Source: Pseudomonas lurida
GTDB lineage: Bacteria; Pseudomonadota; Gammaproteobacteria; Pseudomonadales; Pseudomonadaceae
Length of the DNA: 64,000 nt
Direction of reading: 5' to 3'
Assembly (NCBI RefSeq): GCF_013522705.1
Contig: NZ_JAAMRE010000002.1
Location: 124,001 to 188,000 of the forward strand
In this document: positions 39,098 through 48,757 of the stretch, piece by piece
How the letters are laid out: each line of letters opens with the position of its first letter
How positions within the stretch are numbered: the first letter of the stretch is position 1
The notes under the pieces: model-generated
The model's input: only the letters and a program-made list of their open reading frames with translations
What the model was told of the DNA's origin: nothing
Database searches by the model: none
Made by a program: the position numbers and the translations under genes

Positions 39098-39838
39098 TCA
39101 GCGCAGAATCTTCGGCGCTTCGTCCCTTGGCAGATTGCTACGCGGTGTCGGCTGGCCAGGTTCCTGATAGCCACCGCCCAATTGCTCTGCCAACTGCCTG
39201 GCCACATCCTCACCCAACGCTTTGGACACTTCCTTCACCACCCGTGGCCGGTTCAAGCTCACGCGGATGTCACGGCTGTTCACCAGTTTAGTGTCCTGGC
39301 CTTCGCCCATGGCGGTGAACGCCGACGTGATCTCGTAGGTGCGGGTGTTGATCAGGCTGAAATCCGCCACCAGCGTCAGGCCCAGCACAGCCGAATAACT
39401 GTTGGTGTGGTCCAGGGCGTTGATGTCCTGGGTGAAGTCGATATCCGACAAAGTGCCGAACAGCACGTAATCGGCCCCCTTGAAGTGGCCGGCCTTGATG
39501 CGCTTGATGACGTCGTAGACGTCACCCTTGGCATCGGCGGTATAGGGCGTGCCCTGCACCAGCTGAAACTGCCGCGACTTGAGGATCTCCCCCTTGATAT
39601 CACCGCTGAATTTACGCAGCTCGGTCTGCTCGATATAGCTGGTACGGCTTTCGTACTCGCTGTAATTCGAGGCGCCACTGGCGTGGTAGGCGCTGGCCTG
39701 AAAGGTGTCGCTGGCCGAGACCTGGTGGATGTACTCCTCGACCCGCGCCTCGTAGGCCAGGTCGGTCACTGCGATCTTCGGCGCGGCCGAGGCGCCAAAG
39801 GCGCACAGCAGGCCGATCATGCCGATCCATGCACGCAT
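39098..39838 (-). CDS. LpoB/CsgG-like exported protein, last gene of envelope cluster
   Basis: A 246-residue protein with a cleavable signal peptide (MRAWIGMIGLLCAFGASAA, no lipobox Cys) and a CsgG/LpoB-like fold (KIAVTDLAYEARVEEYIHQV..., DYVLFGTLSDIDF, VTLVADFSLINTRTYEI-type strands). It starts 3 bp after lpoB, suggesting coupling. Members next to LpoB are called penicillin-binding-protein-activator-like; the function is not established. The Pro-rich tail (GQPTPRSNLPRDE) is probably flexible. Confidence 0.75.
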   Translation of the reverse strand: MRAWIGMIGLLCAFGASAAPKIAVTDLAYEARVEEYIHQVSASDTFQASAYHASGASNYSEYESRTSYIEQTELRKFSGDIKGEILKSRQFQLVQGTPYTADAKGDVYDVIKRIKAGHFKGADYVLFGTLSDIDFTQDINALDHTNSYSAVLGLTLVADFSLINTRTYEITSAFTAMGEGQDTKLVNSRDIRVSLNRPRVVKEVSKALGEDVARQLAEQLGGGYQEPGQPTPRSNLPRDEAPKILR

Positions 39839-39841
39839 TGT

Positions 39842-40429
39842 TCAGCGCTCCGTGGTTTTGCGGATTTCTTTTTCGTCCATCCATTCGGCCACGCCGCTCT
39901 CGACGTCGATCAACTGCAGGCTGAATTTGTAGAACACGTCCTTGTAGTCCGAGCTGCGCTTGACGATGGAACTGATGGAGCCTTCCAGACGGTACTGGGC
40001 AGCGACCATGTTGCCGGTCTTGCTGACCGTGGACTTCTTGTACAGGCCGCTCTGGTTCTGCAGCTTGAGCTGGTCGACCTGGCTCTGCATGTCGGTATTG
40101 TCGCTGGCGAAGCGCGCGGTGCCCGTCTTCATCAGTTGGGTCTTGATCGACGTGGTGATCTCGCGGGTATCGATGTACTCGCTGGTCTTGTTCTTCACGT
40201 CGTACACCTGCACCACCGGGCGACCTCGCAGCACGCCGGACTGCGCCAGGGAGCGGGTCATGCTTTCGGCGATCATCTGCAGGTCGGTGGAGCCGAACTC
40301 GTTGGTCACGGTTTCCACGGCCTTGGTGTCGCCGTAGTTGATGTGCTTGCTGCCGAGTACCGGCGAGGTATTGGCGCAACCGCTGGCCAGGACGGCGACC
40401 ACGGCGAGCATCGAGAAGCGTGCAAACAT
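39842..40429 (-). CDS. lpoB: Penicillin-binding protein activator LpoB-like lipoprotein
   Basis: A 195-residue outer-membrane lipoprotein. Signal MFARFSMLAVVAVLASG and lipobox LASGC give acylated Cys18. The LpoB fold follows (EFGSTDLQMIAESMTRSLAQSGVL, PVVQVYDVKNKTSEYIDT, YRLEGSISSIVKRSSDYKDVFYKFSLQLIDVESGVAEWMDEKEIRK). E. coli LpoB activates PBP1b; Pseudomonas uses LpoP for that, so the partner of this one is open. The start is ATG 40429, which gives the signal sequence directly. Confidence 0.85.
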   Translation of the reverse strand: MFARFSMLAVVAVLASGCANTSPVLGSKHINYGDTKAVETVTNEFGSTDLQMIAESMTRSLAQSGVLRGRPVVQVYDVKNKTSEYIDTREITTSIKTQLMKTGTARFASDNTDMQSQVDQLKLQNQSGLYKKSTVSKTGNMVAAQYRLEGSISSIVKRSSDYKDVFYKFSLQLIDVESGVAEWMDEKEIRKTTER

Positions 40430-40458
40430 GGGGAAATCTCTCAGAAAGGGTGAGCGGC

Positions 40459-40830
40459 TCAAGGGGTTTTCACTTCAAGACGAAAGTCCGCCGCCTGGGG
40501 CAGGTTGGCGATGGCCGGCAGGAAGGTGGCCTGGTTGGCGTACAGGTTGAGCACTTTCCAGGTCTCTTCGTCGCCTACCGGGAAGCCATCGGCGCCCAGC
40601 CAGGCGAAGCGGTAATACATCGTCTGGTTGCTGCTGGTGATGTTGCTCAGTTGCACTTTGGCAGTCAGGAAGCCGTTCTCGCGCGCGACGCGGATAGCGC
40701 CGACGGCGATGCCCTTGAACTTGCCCATCACTACGATTTTGCTGGCGGCGCTGCCGGGCGCCGGTGGCGGCGGGGTGGCGCAGCCGACGAGCAGGACCAG
40801 CGCCAAAGCGCCGAGGATGAAATGACGCAT
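40459..40830 (-). CDS. ycfL: YcfL family lipoprotein (DUF1425)
   Basis: A 123-residue lipoprotein, signal MRHFILGALALVLLVG with lipobox LLVGC (Cys17). The DUF1425 immunoglobulin-like domain includes LTAKVQLSNITSSNQTMYYRFAWLGADGFPV. In E. coli ycfL lies directly upstream of lpoB, as it does here (29 bp gap). The function is unknown. The ATG at 40830 starts the signal peptide; the longer frame from 40914 reads into the gene before. Confidence 0.85.
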   Translation of the reverse strand: MRHFILGALALVLLVGCATPPPPAPGSAASKIVVMGKFKGIAVGAIRVARENGFLTAKVQLSNITSSNQTMYYRFAWLGADGFPVGDEETWKVLNLYANQATFLPAIANLPQAADFRLEVKTP

Positions 40831-40840
40831 AGCGTGCTCC

Positions 40841-42238
40841 TTACGGTTGTTTAAGGGTGGCGATTGCCTGAGGCGTGCTGCTCGGCACGACATGGGCCGC
40901 GAGGCCACCGGCAAACACTTGGTTGCCGACCACGCGCAGAGTGATCACCTGATAGCGCTGATCGGCCTTGACCGTCACCAGCGTGCCGCCCAGCGCGTTG
41001 GGCAGGCTGACCTGGTGCTCGCCGTGCTTGAGGCGCAGGCGCGTCACTTGGGTCATGTCCGGTAAGGTGCGCCAGGTGCGGGTGTCGGCGCCCTCGGTCA
41101 CGGCCGAAGCGATGCCCAGTACCAGGCCCGCCATGGGGTTGGTCTTGTTCAGGTTGTTCTGCGCCACGCCACGGCTGACTGCGCGTACGGTGGTGCGCAG
41201 GATGATCCCCGGCATGTCGTCACGCAGGGCGCGGCGGGACATGGCGGTGGTGCTGTTGAGCGCGGTGAGGTTCTGTTGCTGGCCGTCGACACCGATCTGA
41301 GCGAAGGTGGCGGTGGAGGTGTCGGCCTTAATCACGGGGAACGACAGCGGGGTGATCACCAGGTTGCCGTTGATGGGGATCGGCAACGGCAGGCGGATCG
41401 AGTCGCGGGCCGGCGCCAGGCCGCTCTGAACCACAATCAGCACGTCGGTTTCATTGGCGCCCACCTTGGATTTGTCCAGGTCTCGCAAGGCCTGCTCCAG
41501 CAGCGGGGTATTGGGGCGCAGCTCGGCCGCCTTGCGATAACCGGGCGCGGCCAGGTCTTTTTCGCCCAGGGCTTCGTAGACGAAGCCGGCCAGGTAGTGG
41601 CTGAACGCACTCTGGTAGCTGTTTTTCAGGCCGACCACTTCCGGCGCGTTCAGGGCCGCCACCGGGTAGCCATTGAGGTCTTTGAGCTGGGTGGTCACGC
41701 CCTGGCGCTCGGCCTCGTCTTCGCGCTTGAGGTATTCCTTGTCGCGCAGATCGGCGATCACGGCTTCGCGCTCGTGGGTTTTCTTGATCTCGGTGCGGGC
41801 GCCGTCGAAGTCGTTCACCGCCAGCAGGTTCAAAGCCATCTGGGTGGTCAGCATGACTTTTTCGTAGTCGTAGCCTTCGTAGCGGCGCACTTTGTCGTTG
41901 GCCAGGAAGCTACCGAACTGGGCGAGGTACCTGGCGCTGTCGAACTTGACCGACTCTTCCCATTTGTAGACTTGCAGGTCGGCGCTGCGCCAGGCGGTCT
42001 GGCTGCCGGTCAGGTCGCCCTTGGCGCGCAGCAGCTCACCTTTTTCGAAGAAATACAGCAGGTCTTTGTCTTCGCCGGTGTTGTTCTTCTCCAGCAGAGT
42101 CAATGCTGCATCGACGTTGCCGGTGGCCAGTTGCTGGTTAGTGGCTTGCAGCTCGGTGTCGTAGCTGCGCAACATCGAACAGCCGGACAGCAAGGTCACC
42201 GCCGCGAGCGCAAGCGGAGTTAAGGCGCGAAATGCCAT
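40841..42238 (-). CDS. COG3014 family lipoprotein, first gene of envelope cluster
   Basis: A 465-residue lipoprotein. Signal MAFRALTPLALAAVTLLSG with lipobox LLSGC (Cys20), then TPR-like helices (about 30-260, TNQQLATGNVDAALTLLEKN, LAGFVYEALGEKDLAAPGYRKAAELRPNTPLLEQAL), then a beta-rich C-terminal half (about 285-460). COG3014 proteins are often encoded with YcfL and LpoB homologues. It starts the four-gene unit, with a good sigma-70 promoter (42330-42357) and an 85-nt leader. Confidence 0.82.
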   Translation of the reverse strand: MAFRALTPLALAAVTLLSGCSMLRSYDTELQATNQQLATGNVDAALTLLEKNNTGEDKDLLYFFEKGELLRAKGDLTGSQTAWRSADLQVYKWEESVKFDSARYLAQFGSFLANDKVRRYEGYDYEKVMLTTQMALNLLAVNDFDGARTEIKKTHEREAVIADLRDKEYLKREDEAERQGVTTQLKDLNGYPVAALNAPEVVGLKNSYQSAFSHYLAGFVYEALGEKDLAAPGYRKAAELRPNTPLLEQALRDLDKSKVGANETDVLIVVQSGLAPARDSIRLPLPIPINGNLVITPLSFPVIKADTSTATFAQIGVDGQQQNLTALNSTTAMSRRALRDDMPGIILRTTVRAVSRGVAQNNLNKTNPMAGLVLGIASAVTEGADTRTWRTLPDMTQVTRLRLKHGEHQVSLPNALGGTLVTVKADQRYQVITLRVVGNQVFAGGLAAHVVPSSTPQAIATLKQP

Positions 42239-42273
42239 GCAGATTTCTTCCCTGAAAGTAGTCAGCCAATGTG

Positions 42274-42301
42274 GTCATTGCGCATAAAAAACGGCAATGA
42301 C
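42274..42301 (-). promoter_or_regulatory. Hairpin in the leader of the envelope cluster
   Basis: GTCATTGC (42274-42281) and GCAATGAC (42294-42301) are perfect arms separated by 12 nt. In the leftward transcript they lie about 22-49 nt from the predicted start with a U-rich loop. It could also be an operator dyad. Confidence 0.45.
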
Positions 42302-42329
42302 ATTCCCTTTCGCACTAACAGGGCGCGGC

Positions 42330-42357
42330 ATTATAGGCGCCATAACTGGCAAAACAA
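42330..42357 (-). promoter_or_regulatory. Sigma-70 promoter of the envelope cluster
   Basis: On the minus strand TTGTTT (42352-42357) and a perfect TATAAT (42330-42335) are 16 bp apart. Transcription would start near 42323 and run into the COG3014 gene at 42238. Confidence 0.65.
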
Positions 42358-42504
42358 TGGCTTTTTGCTGTGATGTGCTCCACAGAATGCCACTACTGAA
42401 CACGTAAACCGATGCGCTCAGGTGTTCCAGGTCACGAACGGCTTGAGTCAAATCCCTTATCGTTAAACAATGTGTTACTTCGTATTTCCCTTTGAGATTC
42501 ATTC

Positions 42505-44400
42505 ATGACTGCCCCCCACCGTTTTCTCGCCTGGCTGGTGTTGCCGGCGTTGATGTCGTGCAGCTTCAACCTGTTGGCCGCGACGGCCGAGGGCGCGCCC
42601 CAAGCCCTGCATTTGCTGGACTACATCGGTGCTGATTACCCGCCGACCGTGGACGCGGGCAGGGTGGTGGACACCTCGGAATACCGCGAGCAGGTTGAGT
42701 TTCTTGGGGTGTTGCAAGGTTTGGTGGCGGACTTGCCGGCCAAGCCGGAACGCGCCGAGCTGGTAACGGGCGTCGAAGAACTGCGCGCGGCGGTGACCGC
42801 TCGTCAGGACGGTGCCACCGTTGCCCGTCAGGCCCGGCAGTTGGGCGCCAAGCTGGCGGTGGCCTATGAAGTGAGCCAGGCCCCGGCCATTACGCCTGAC
42901 CCGACGCGTGGCGCACCGCTCTACGCCCAGCATTGCTCGGTATGCCACGGCACCGCCGGCGCCGGCGATGGCCCGGCGGGCGTGGGCCTTACGCCGCCGC
43001 CGGCGAATCTACGGGATGCCGCGCGGCTGGATCGCCTGAGCCTCTACGCGATCTACAACACCTTGGGCCTGGGCGTCGAAGGTACCGACATGCCGGCGTT
43101 CGCCGATCAGTTGGACGACCGTCAGCGTTGGGACCTGGCCACCTACATCGCCGGGTTTACCGCCGACCCGGCGGCCGCCAAGAGCGAGCAGCCATTCAAC
43201 CTCGCTGACCTGGCCCGGCGTACGCCCAATGAAGTGCTGGCCGCCGACGGCGCCGTTGCTGCCGCGACCTTCCGCGCTCAGCGCGCGCAGCCGCCACAGG
43301 TCAAGCGCGGCCCGGCGCAGTTGCTCGACTACACCGCGACGACCTTGGACAAAAGCCTCGCCGCGTACCGCAATGGCGATCACGAACAAGCCTACGACCT
43401 GTCGGTAGCGGCCTACCTGGAAGGTTTCGAGCTGGTGGAAAGCTCTCTGGACAACGTCGATGCCAACGTGCGCAAGGACACCGAGAAGGCGTTGATGGCT
43501 TATCGACAGTCGTTGCAGGACGGGCTACCGATCGAGCAAGTGCAACAGCGCCTGGACGTCGCCAAGGCGAAGCTCACCGCGTCGGCCGATTTGCTCGGTG
43601 GCGATGGCCTGAGCTGGTCGTTGAGCTACATCTCCGGTTTGCTGATCCTGCTGCGGGAAGGCCTGGAGGCGATCCTGGTATTGGCGGCGATCCTGGCCTT
43701 CCTGCGTAATACCGGCCAGCAGTCGGCGGTGCGCAGCGTCAACGCGGGCTGGGGTTTGGCGCTGTTGGCCGGTCTGGCTACCTGGGCACTGGCCGCGTAT
43801 GTGATCGACGTCAGCGGCGCCCAGCGTGAATTGCTGGAAGGGTGCACGGCGTTGTTCGCCAGCGTGATGGTGCTGTGGCTGGGGGTCTGGATGCACGACC
43901 GACGCCACGCAGCGGCCTGGCAGGACTACATCAAAAGCAGCCTGGTAGGCGGCGGTGGGCGCTTTGGTTTTGCGGTGCTGGCGTTTTTCTCGGTATACCG
44001 CGAGCTGTTCGAAGTGATCCTGTTCTACGAAACCCTATGGCTGCAAGCCGGTCCGGCCGGACATAACGCGGTGCTGGCGGGGGGCGCCACGGCGCTGGTG
44101 CTGCTGGTGGGCCTGGCCTGGGTGATCCTGCGCGGCTCGGCGAAGCTGCCGCTGGCGCTGTTCTTCGGTATCAACGCGGCGCTGCTGTGCGCGCTGTCGG
44201 TGGTATTCGCCGGGCATGGCGTCAAGGCATTGCAGGAGGCCGGTGTCTTCGGCACGCGGCCGGTGGCGTTCTTTGACTTCGACTGGCTGGGCATCCACGC
44301 CGACGCCTACTCGCTGAGTGCGCAGGTGGTGGCGATCCTGGCGATTGTGGTGCTGTACGGCCGAAGCCGCCTGGCCGAAAGACGTCGAGTGGCGGTCTAG
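42505..44400 (+). CDS. Cytochrome c/FTR1 family iron permease
   Basis: A 631-residue fusion. Signal peptide (about 1-26, MTAPHRFLAWLVLPALMSCSFNLLA), a periplasmic cytochrome c domain with haem motif C144SVC147H148 and a downstream DMPAFADQL Met ligand region, a helical linker (about 270-370), then an FTR1 permease of seven membrane segments. The first iron motif REGLE is at 384-388 and the second RELFE at 499-503. FTR1/EfeU permeases import ferric iron after oxidation of Fe(II); the haem domain may supply that step. YaiI follows 2 bp later. Confidence 0.9.
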   Translation: MTAPHRFLAWLVLPALMSCSFNLLAATAEGAPQALHLLDYIGADYPPTVDAGRVVDTSEYREQVEFLGVLQGLVADLPAKPERAELVTGVEELRAAVTARQDGATVARQARQLGAKLAVAYEVSQAPAITPDPTRGAPLYAQHCSVCHGTAGAGDGPAGVGLTPPPANLRDAARLDRLSLYAIYNTLGLGVEGTDMPAFADQLDDRQRWDLATYIAGFTADPAAAKSEQPFNLADLARRTPNEVLAADGAVAAATFRAQRAQPPQVKRGPAQLLDYTATTLDKSLAAYRNGDHEQAYDLSVAAYLEGFELVESSLDNVDANVRKDTEKALMAYRQSLQDGLPIEQVQQRLDVAKAKLTASADLLGGDGLSWSLSYISGLLILLREGLEAILVLAAILAFLRNTGQQSAVRSVNAGWGLALLAGLATWALAAYVIDVSGAQRELLEGCTALFASVMVLWLGVWMHDRRHAAAWQDYIKSSLVGGGGRFGFAVLAFFSVYRELFEVILFYETLWLQAGPAGHNAVLAGGATALVLLVGLAWVILRGSAKLPLALFFGINAALLCALSVVFAGHGVKALQEAGVFGTRPVAFFDFDWLGIHADAYSLSAQVVAILAIVVLYGRSRLAERRRVAV

Positions 44401-44402
44401 AC

Positions 44403-44858
44403 GTGCGCGTGTGGATCGATGCCGACGCGTGCCCACGCGCGGCCAAGGACCTGGTGGTGAAGTTCGCCCTCAAGCGCCAGTTCGAAGTGGTGCTGGTAGC
44501 CGGGCAGAGCCAGATCAAGCCTGGCTTTTCCTGCGTGAAATTGATCGTGGTGCCGAGCGGCCCGGACGCCGCCGATGACTACCTGGTGGAACATGCGGTG
44601 CCCGGCGAACTGGTGATTTGCAGCGACGTACCGCTGGCTGATCGTTTGGTGAAAAAGGGCGTCACGGCGCTGGACCCGCGAGGCAAGGAGTTCAGCCCGG
44701 CAAACATGAGCGAACGGTTGGCGGTGCGCAACCTGTTCACCGACCTGCGTGAACAGGGCCAGATGGGCGGCGGACCACCGCCCCATGGAGAGAAGGACAA
44801 GCAGGCGTTTGCCAACGCGCTGGATCGTATCCTCACGCAGTTGATGCGTCAGGAGTGA
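44403..44858 (+). CDS. yaiI: YaiI/YqxD family protein (UPF0178)
   Basis: A 151-residue protein with the UPF0178 pattern: RVWIDADACPRAAKDLVVKFALKR at the N-terminus, PSGPDAADDYLVEH, and VICSDVPLADRLVKKGVTALDPRG. Conserved acidic residues suggest a PIN-like metal site, but no activity is established. The GTG start at 44403 is 2 bp after the FTR1 stop, so it is coupled to it. Confidence 0.9.
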   Translation: MRVWIDADACPRAAKDLVVKFALKRQFEVVLVAGQSQIKPGFSCVKLIVVPSGPDAADDYLVEHAVPGELVICSDVPLADRLVKKGVTALDPRGKEFSPANMSERLAVRNLFTDLREQGQMGGGPPPHGEKDKQAFANALDRILTQLMRQE

Positions 44859-44884
44859 GCGGGCCTGTAGCGATCAGGCGCTCA
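44856..44884. terminator. Palindrome spanning both stop codons of convergent genes
   Basis: TGAGCG (44856-44861) and CGCTCA (44879-44884), with CCTG/CAGG inside, form a hairpin that includes the yaiI stop and the elbB stop. There is no T run, so termination is possible but unproven. Confidence 0.4.
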
Positions 44885-45550
44885 CTCATCGTTCTCGTGG
44901 GTCAACTCCAGCACGCGATCCACCAGTTTGTTGATGCCTGACGCCACCTCGCTGATGTTTTTGCCCAGCATATAGGCGGGCGTGCTCACCAGTTTGCGCG
45001 CTTTATCCTCGACGATGTCTTCTACCGAGCACTCCTGATGGGTAGCGCCCATTTTATTGAGGGCGGCCGAGGTATCGGGATCGTTACCGATGGTGCATGT
45101 CACGCCCGGCCCATAGATCTTCGCGGCCAGGGCCGGCGAGATGCAGATCAGCCCGACGGGCTTGCTCGCCTCGGCAAAGGCCTCCGCCAACGCCAGTACC
45201 TGCGGGTTGACGCTGCAGGCGGTGCCTTCGCTGGCAAAATTCGACAGGTTCTTCGCCGCGCCAAACCCGCCGGGCACGATCAGTGCGTCGAAGTCGTCGA
45301 CATTGGCCTGGCTGATGTCCTTCACCTCGCCACGGGCGATGCGCGCCGACTCCACCAGTACATTGCGTGATTCGGGCATTTCTTCGCCGGTCAGGTGATT
45401 GATCACATGGTGTTGGGCGATATCGGGTGCAAAGCATTGGACCTGAGCGCCGCGCTGATCCAGGCGCAGCAGGGTGATCACGCTTTCTTGGATCTCTGCG
45501 CCGTCATACACGCCGCAGCCGGAAAGGATCACTGCAATCTTTTTGCTCAT
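44882..45550 (-). CDS. elbB: Isoprenoid biosynthesis glyoxalase ElbB
   Basis: A 222-residue protein of the DJ-1/PfpI superfamily, ElbB subgroup. MSKKIAVILSGCGVYDGAEIQESVITLLRLDQRGA, ALIVPGGFGAAKNLSNFA and GLICISPALAAKIYG match, with the reactive Cys in the ICISPA nucleophile elbow. E. coli ElbB has weak glyoxalase activity; an isoprenoid link was suggested historically. It stands alone and is divergent from the sterol-desaturase-family gene. Confidence 0.92.
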   Translation of the reverse strand: MSKKIAVILSGCGVYDGAEIQESVITLLRLDQRGAQVQCFAPDIAQHHVINHLTGEEMPESRNVLVESARIARGEVKDISQANVDDFDALIVPGGFGAAKNLSNFASEGTACSVNPQVLALAEAFAEASKPVGLICISPALAAKIYGPGVTCTIGNDPDTSAALNKMGATHQECSVEDIVEDKARKLVSTPAYMLGKNISEVASGINKLVDRVLELTHENDE

Positions 45551-45666
45551 GGGCGTTTCTCCTGAGTTCTTGGCGTTAAATGTCTACTAATTTGTAACCT
45601 GTTGCCAATGGGATCTCACAGCGCTGCACCTAATCTTGATGTAACAAAAATAGACCGGACTTGCCC

Positions 45667-46902
45667 ATGGACTTCGTGCCTTACGCGGTACCGTTTTTCA
45701 TTGCCTTGATCGTGGTGGAATTGCTCGCCGACCGTTGGCGCGGCCAGCGCAATTACCGGGTGGCGGATGCCATCAACAGTCTGAGCACCGGTGTGTTGTC
45801 CACCACCACGGGCCTGTTGACCAAGGGTGTGGGCGTGTTGACCTATGCCTTTGCCCTTGAGCATCTGGCGCTGCTGGAGTTGCCGGCGCAGAGCCCATGG
45901 ACGTGGCTGTTCGCGTTCGTGTTCTATGACTTCTGCTACTACTGGCTGCATCGGCTGGGGCATGAGCGCAACATCCTGTGGGCGGCACACTCGGTGCATC
46001 ACCAGAGCGAGGACTACAACCTCACCACTGCCCTGCGCCAGACCAGCACGGGCTTTTTGCTGAGCTGGATCTTCTACCTGCCCCTGGCTGTGCTCGGTGT
46101 GCCGTTGGTGGTGTTTATCAGCGTGGCGTCGCTCAATCTGCTGTATCAATTCTGGGTGCATACGCGGCATGTGCCCAAGCTGGGTTGGTACGAGTGGTTC
46201 TTCGTCACGCCGTCCAATCATCGGGCCCATCATGCGCAGAATGCTCTCTACATGGATCGCAACTACGGCGGGGTGTTCATTATTTGGGACCGTCTATTCG
46301 GCAGCTTCCAGGAAGAGGACGAAAACGAACCGGTGATCTTCGGCGTGACCACGCCGCTGGCCAGTTGGAACCCGCTGTGGGCCAACCTGCAGTTCTATGC
46401 CCAACTGTGCAGCGATGCGCGGCGCACGCACAGCCTATGGGACAAGCTGCGCATCTGGTTCATGCGTACCGGCTGGCGCCCGGCGGACGTGAAGGCCAAG
46501 TACCCGTTGGCCAAGCCGGACCTGAGCCAGTTCAGCAAGTTCGAGGTGCCGCTGGATGTACGTCAGCAGGTGTACGTGGCCCTGCAATTTGTGGCCTACG
46601 CAGGCTTTGGCAGTTACTTGATGAACGTCGGCCAAGGCCTGCCCACGGCAGCGCTGATCCTGGGCTGGGGCGCGATGGCGCTGGGCTTGTTTGCCTTGGG
46701 CGTGGCCCTGGAGAATCGTCCCTGGGCATTGACGGCCGAGCTGGTGCGCCTGGCGCTGAACGTGCCGCTGGTATGGCTGGCGCCGTTGGTCGGGCTGTGG
46801 CCGGCAAGCCCGTTGGCCTGGCTGGGACTGGCCAGTTACAGCCTGCTCAGCGTGATCGGCCTTTACTGCTGCAGAAGCCGGCTTACTCGACTGGTGTCTT
46901 AG
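45667..46902 (+). CDS. Sterol desaturase/fatty acid hydroxylase family protein
   Basis: A 411-residue membrane enzyme. The diiron histidine boxes are HRLGH, HSVHH (about residue 115) and NHRAHHAQN (about 185), spaced as in the family. The C-terminal third (about 300-405) adds several hydrophobic segments. Such enzymes hydroxylate lipids or sterol-like substrates; the substrate here is unknown. ATG 45667 is used rather than the TTG two codons upstream. Its last 20 bp overlap the convergent DedA gene. Confidence 0.88.
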   Translation: MDFVPYAVPFFIALIVVELLADRWRGQRNYRVADAINSLSTGVLSTTTGLLTKGVGVLTYAFALEHLALLELPAQSPWTWLFAFVFYDFCYYWLHRLGHERNILWAAHSVHHQSEDYNLTTALRQTSTGFLLSWIFYLPLAVLGVPLVVFISVASLNLLYQFWVHTRHVPKLGWYEWFFVTPSNHRAHHAQNALYMDRNYGGVFIIWDRLFGSFQEEDENEPVIFGVTTPLASWNPLWANLQFYAQLCSDARRTHSLWDKLRIWFMRTGWRPADVKAKYPLAKPDLSQFSKFEVPLDVRQQVYVALQFVAYAGFGSYLMNVGQGLPTAALILGWGAMALGLFALGVALENRPWALTAELVRLALNVPLVWLAPLVGLWPASPLAWLGLASYSLLSVIGLYCCRSRLTRLVS

Positions 46903-47518
46903 GTTGCTCGCTCGGCACCGGTTCGGCAGCGCGCTGGGCTTGCGCGTCGGCGCAGGCCTGACGGGCGATACGCGCATTTTTGAAGCGACGGCGCAGCCAC
47001 AGACCGAAACCCAGCACCAGCAGCGCGCCCAGCACCCACAGCTCGTACTTCTTGACGCTGCCCAGCATGCCTTCGAGCACCGCGCCAAAATGGTACGCCG
47101 CTGCGCCCAGCGCGGCCGCCCAGATCGCGGCGCCGATGCCGTTGAGGATCAAGTAGCGCAGCGGCGGATAGCCGGACAGCCCGATCGCTACCGGCATCAC
47201 GGTGCGCAGCCCGTAGACGAAGCGGAAGCTCAGCACCCAGATGTCCGGGTGCTTACGGATATGTTCGAGTGCCTTGTCACCCATCAATTGCCAGCGCGGT
47301 TTGCGCGCCAGCAGCTTGCGGCCATGCTTGCGCCCCATGTAGTACCAGAGCTGGTCGCCGGCGTAGCTGCCGAAGAAGGCAACGACCACCACCAGATTGA
47401 TATCCATGTAACCACGGAACGCCAGAAAGCCTGCGAGCACCAGAATGGTTTCGCCTTCGAAGAAGGTGCCGAGGAAGAGGGCAAAGTAGCCGAAGTCATG
47501 CAGAAATTGTTGAAGCAT
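46883..47518 (-). CDS. DedA family inner-membrane protein
   Basis: A 211-residue DedA (SNARE-associated) protein. FLGTFFEGETILVLAGFLAFRGYMD, GSYAGDQLWYYMGRKHG and the later FVYGLRTVMPVAIGLSGYPPLRYLILN carry the family's key acidic and basic residues (Glu, Asp, Arg). DedA proteins take part in lipid flipping and envelope homeostasis. The start is ATG 47518; the upstream frame to 47746 runs into hemB. A basic tail with AEPVPSEQPKTPVE ends the protein. Confidence 0.9.
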   Translation of the reverse strand: MLQQFLHDFGYFALFLGTFFEGETILVLAGFLAFRGYMDINLVVVVAFFGSYAGDQLWYYMGRKHGRKLLARKPRWQLMGDKALEHIRKHPDIWVLSFRFVYGLRTVMPVAIGLSGYPPLRYLILNGIGAAIWAAALGAAAYHFGAVLEGMLGSVKKYELWVLGALLVLGFGLWLRRRFKNARIARQACADAQAQRAAEPVPSEQPKTPVE

Positions 47519-47704
47519 GGTCTGGGTGCTGGCGAAATGAACGCGCAGCCTACGCCTTCGCGAACATTCATGAAAGTATCGAGATGTGTCACGAAGTGAA
47601 CAATTCCTACGGAAACGACGAATGCGGCTACAGGTCGCATCGATAAGCACAACTGTCATTCCTTCGTCATAATGGCCGCTTATAACTGCAACGCTCGCCC
47701 GTGA

Positions 47705-48739
<1,035 letters not shown>

Positions 48740-48757
48740 CCCTCACAGGAACACTCG

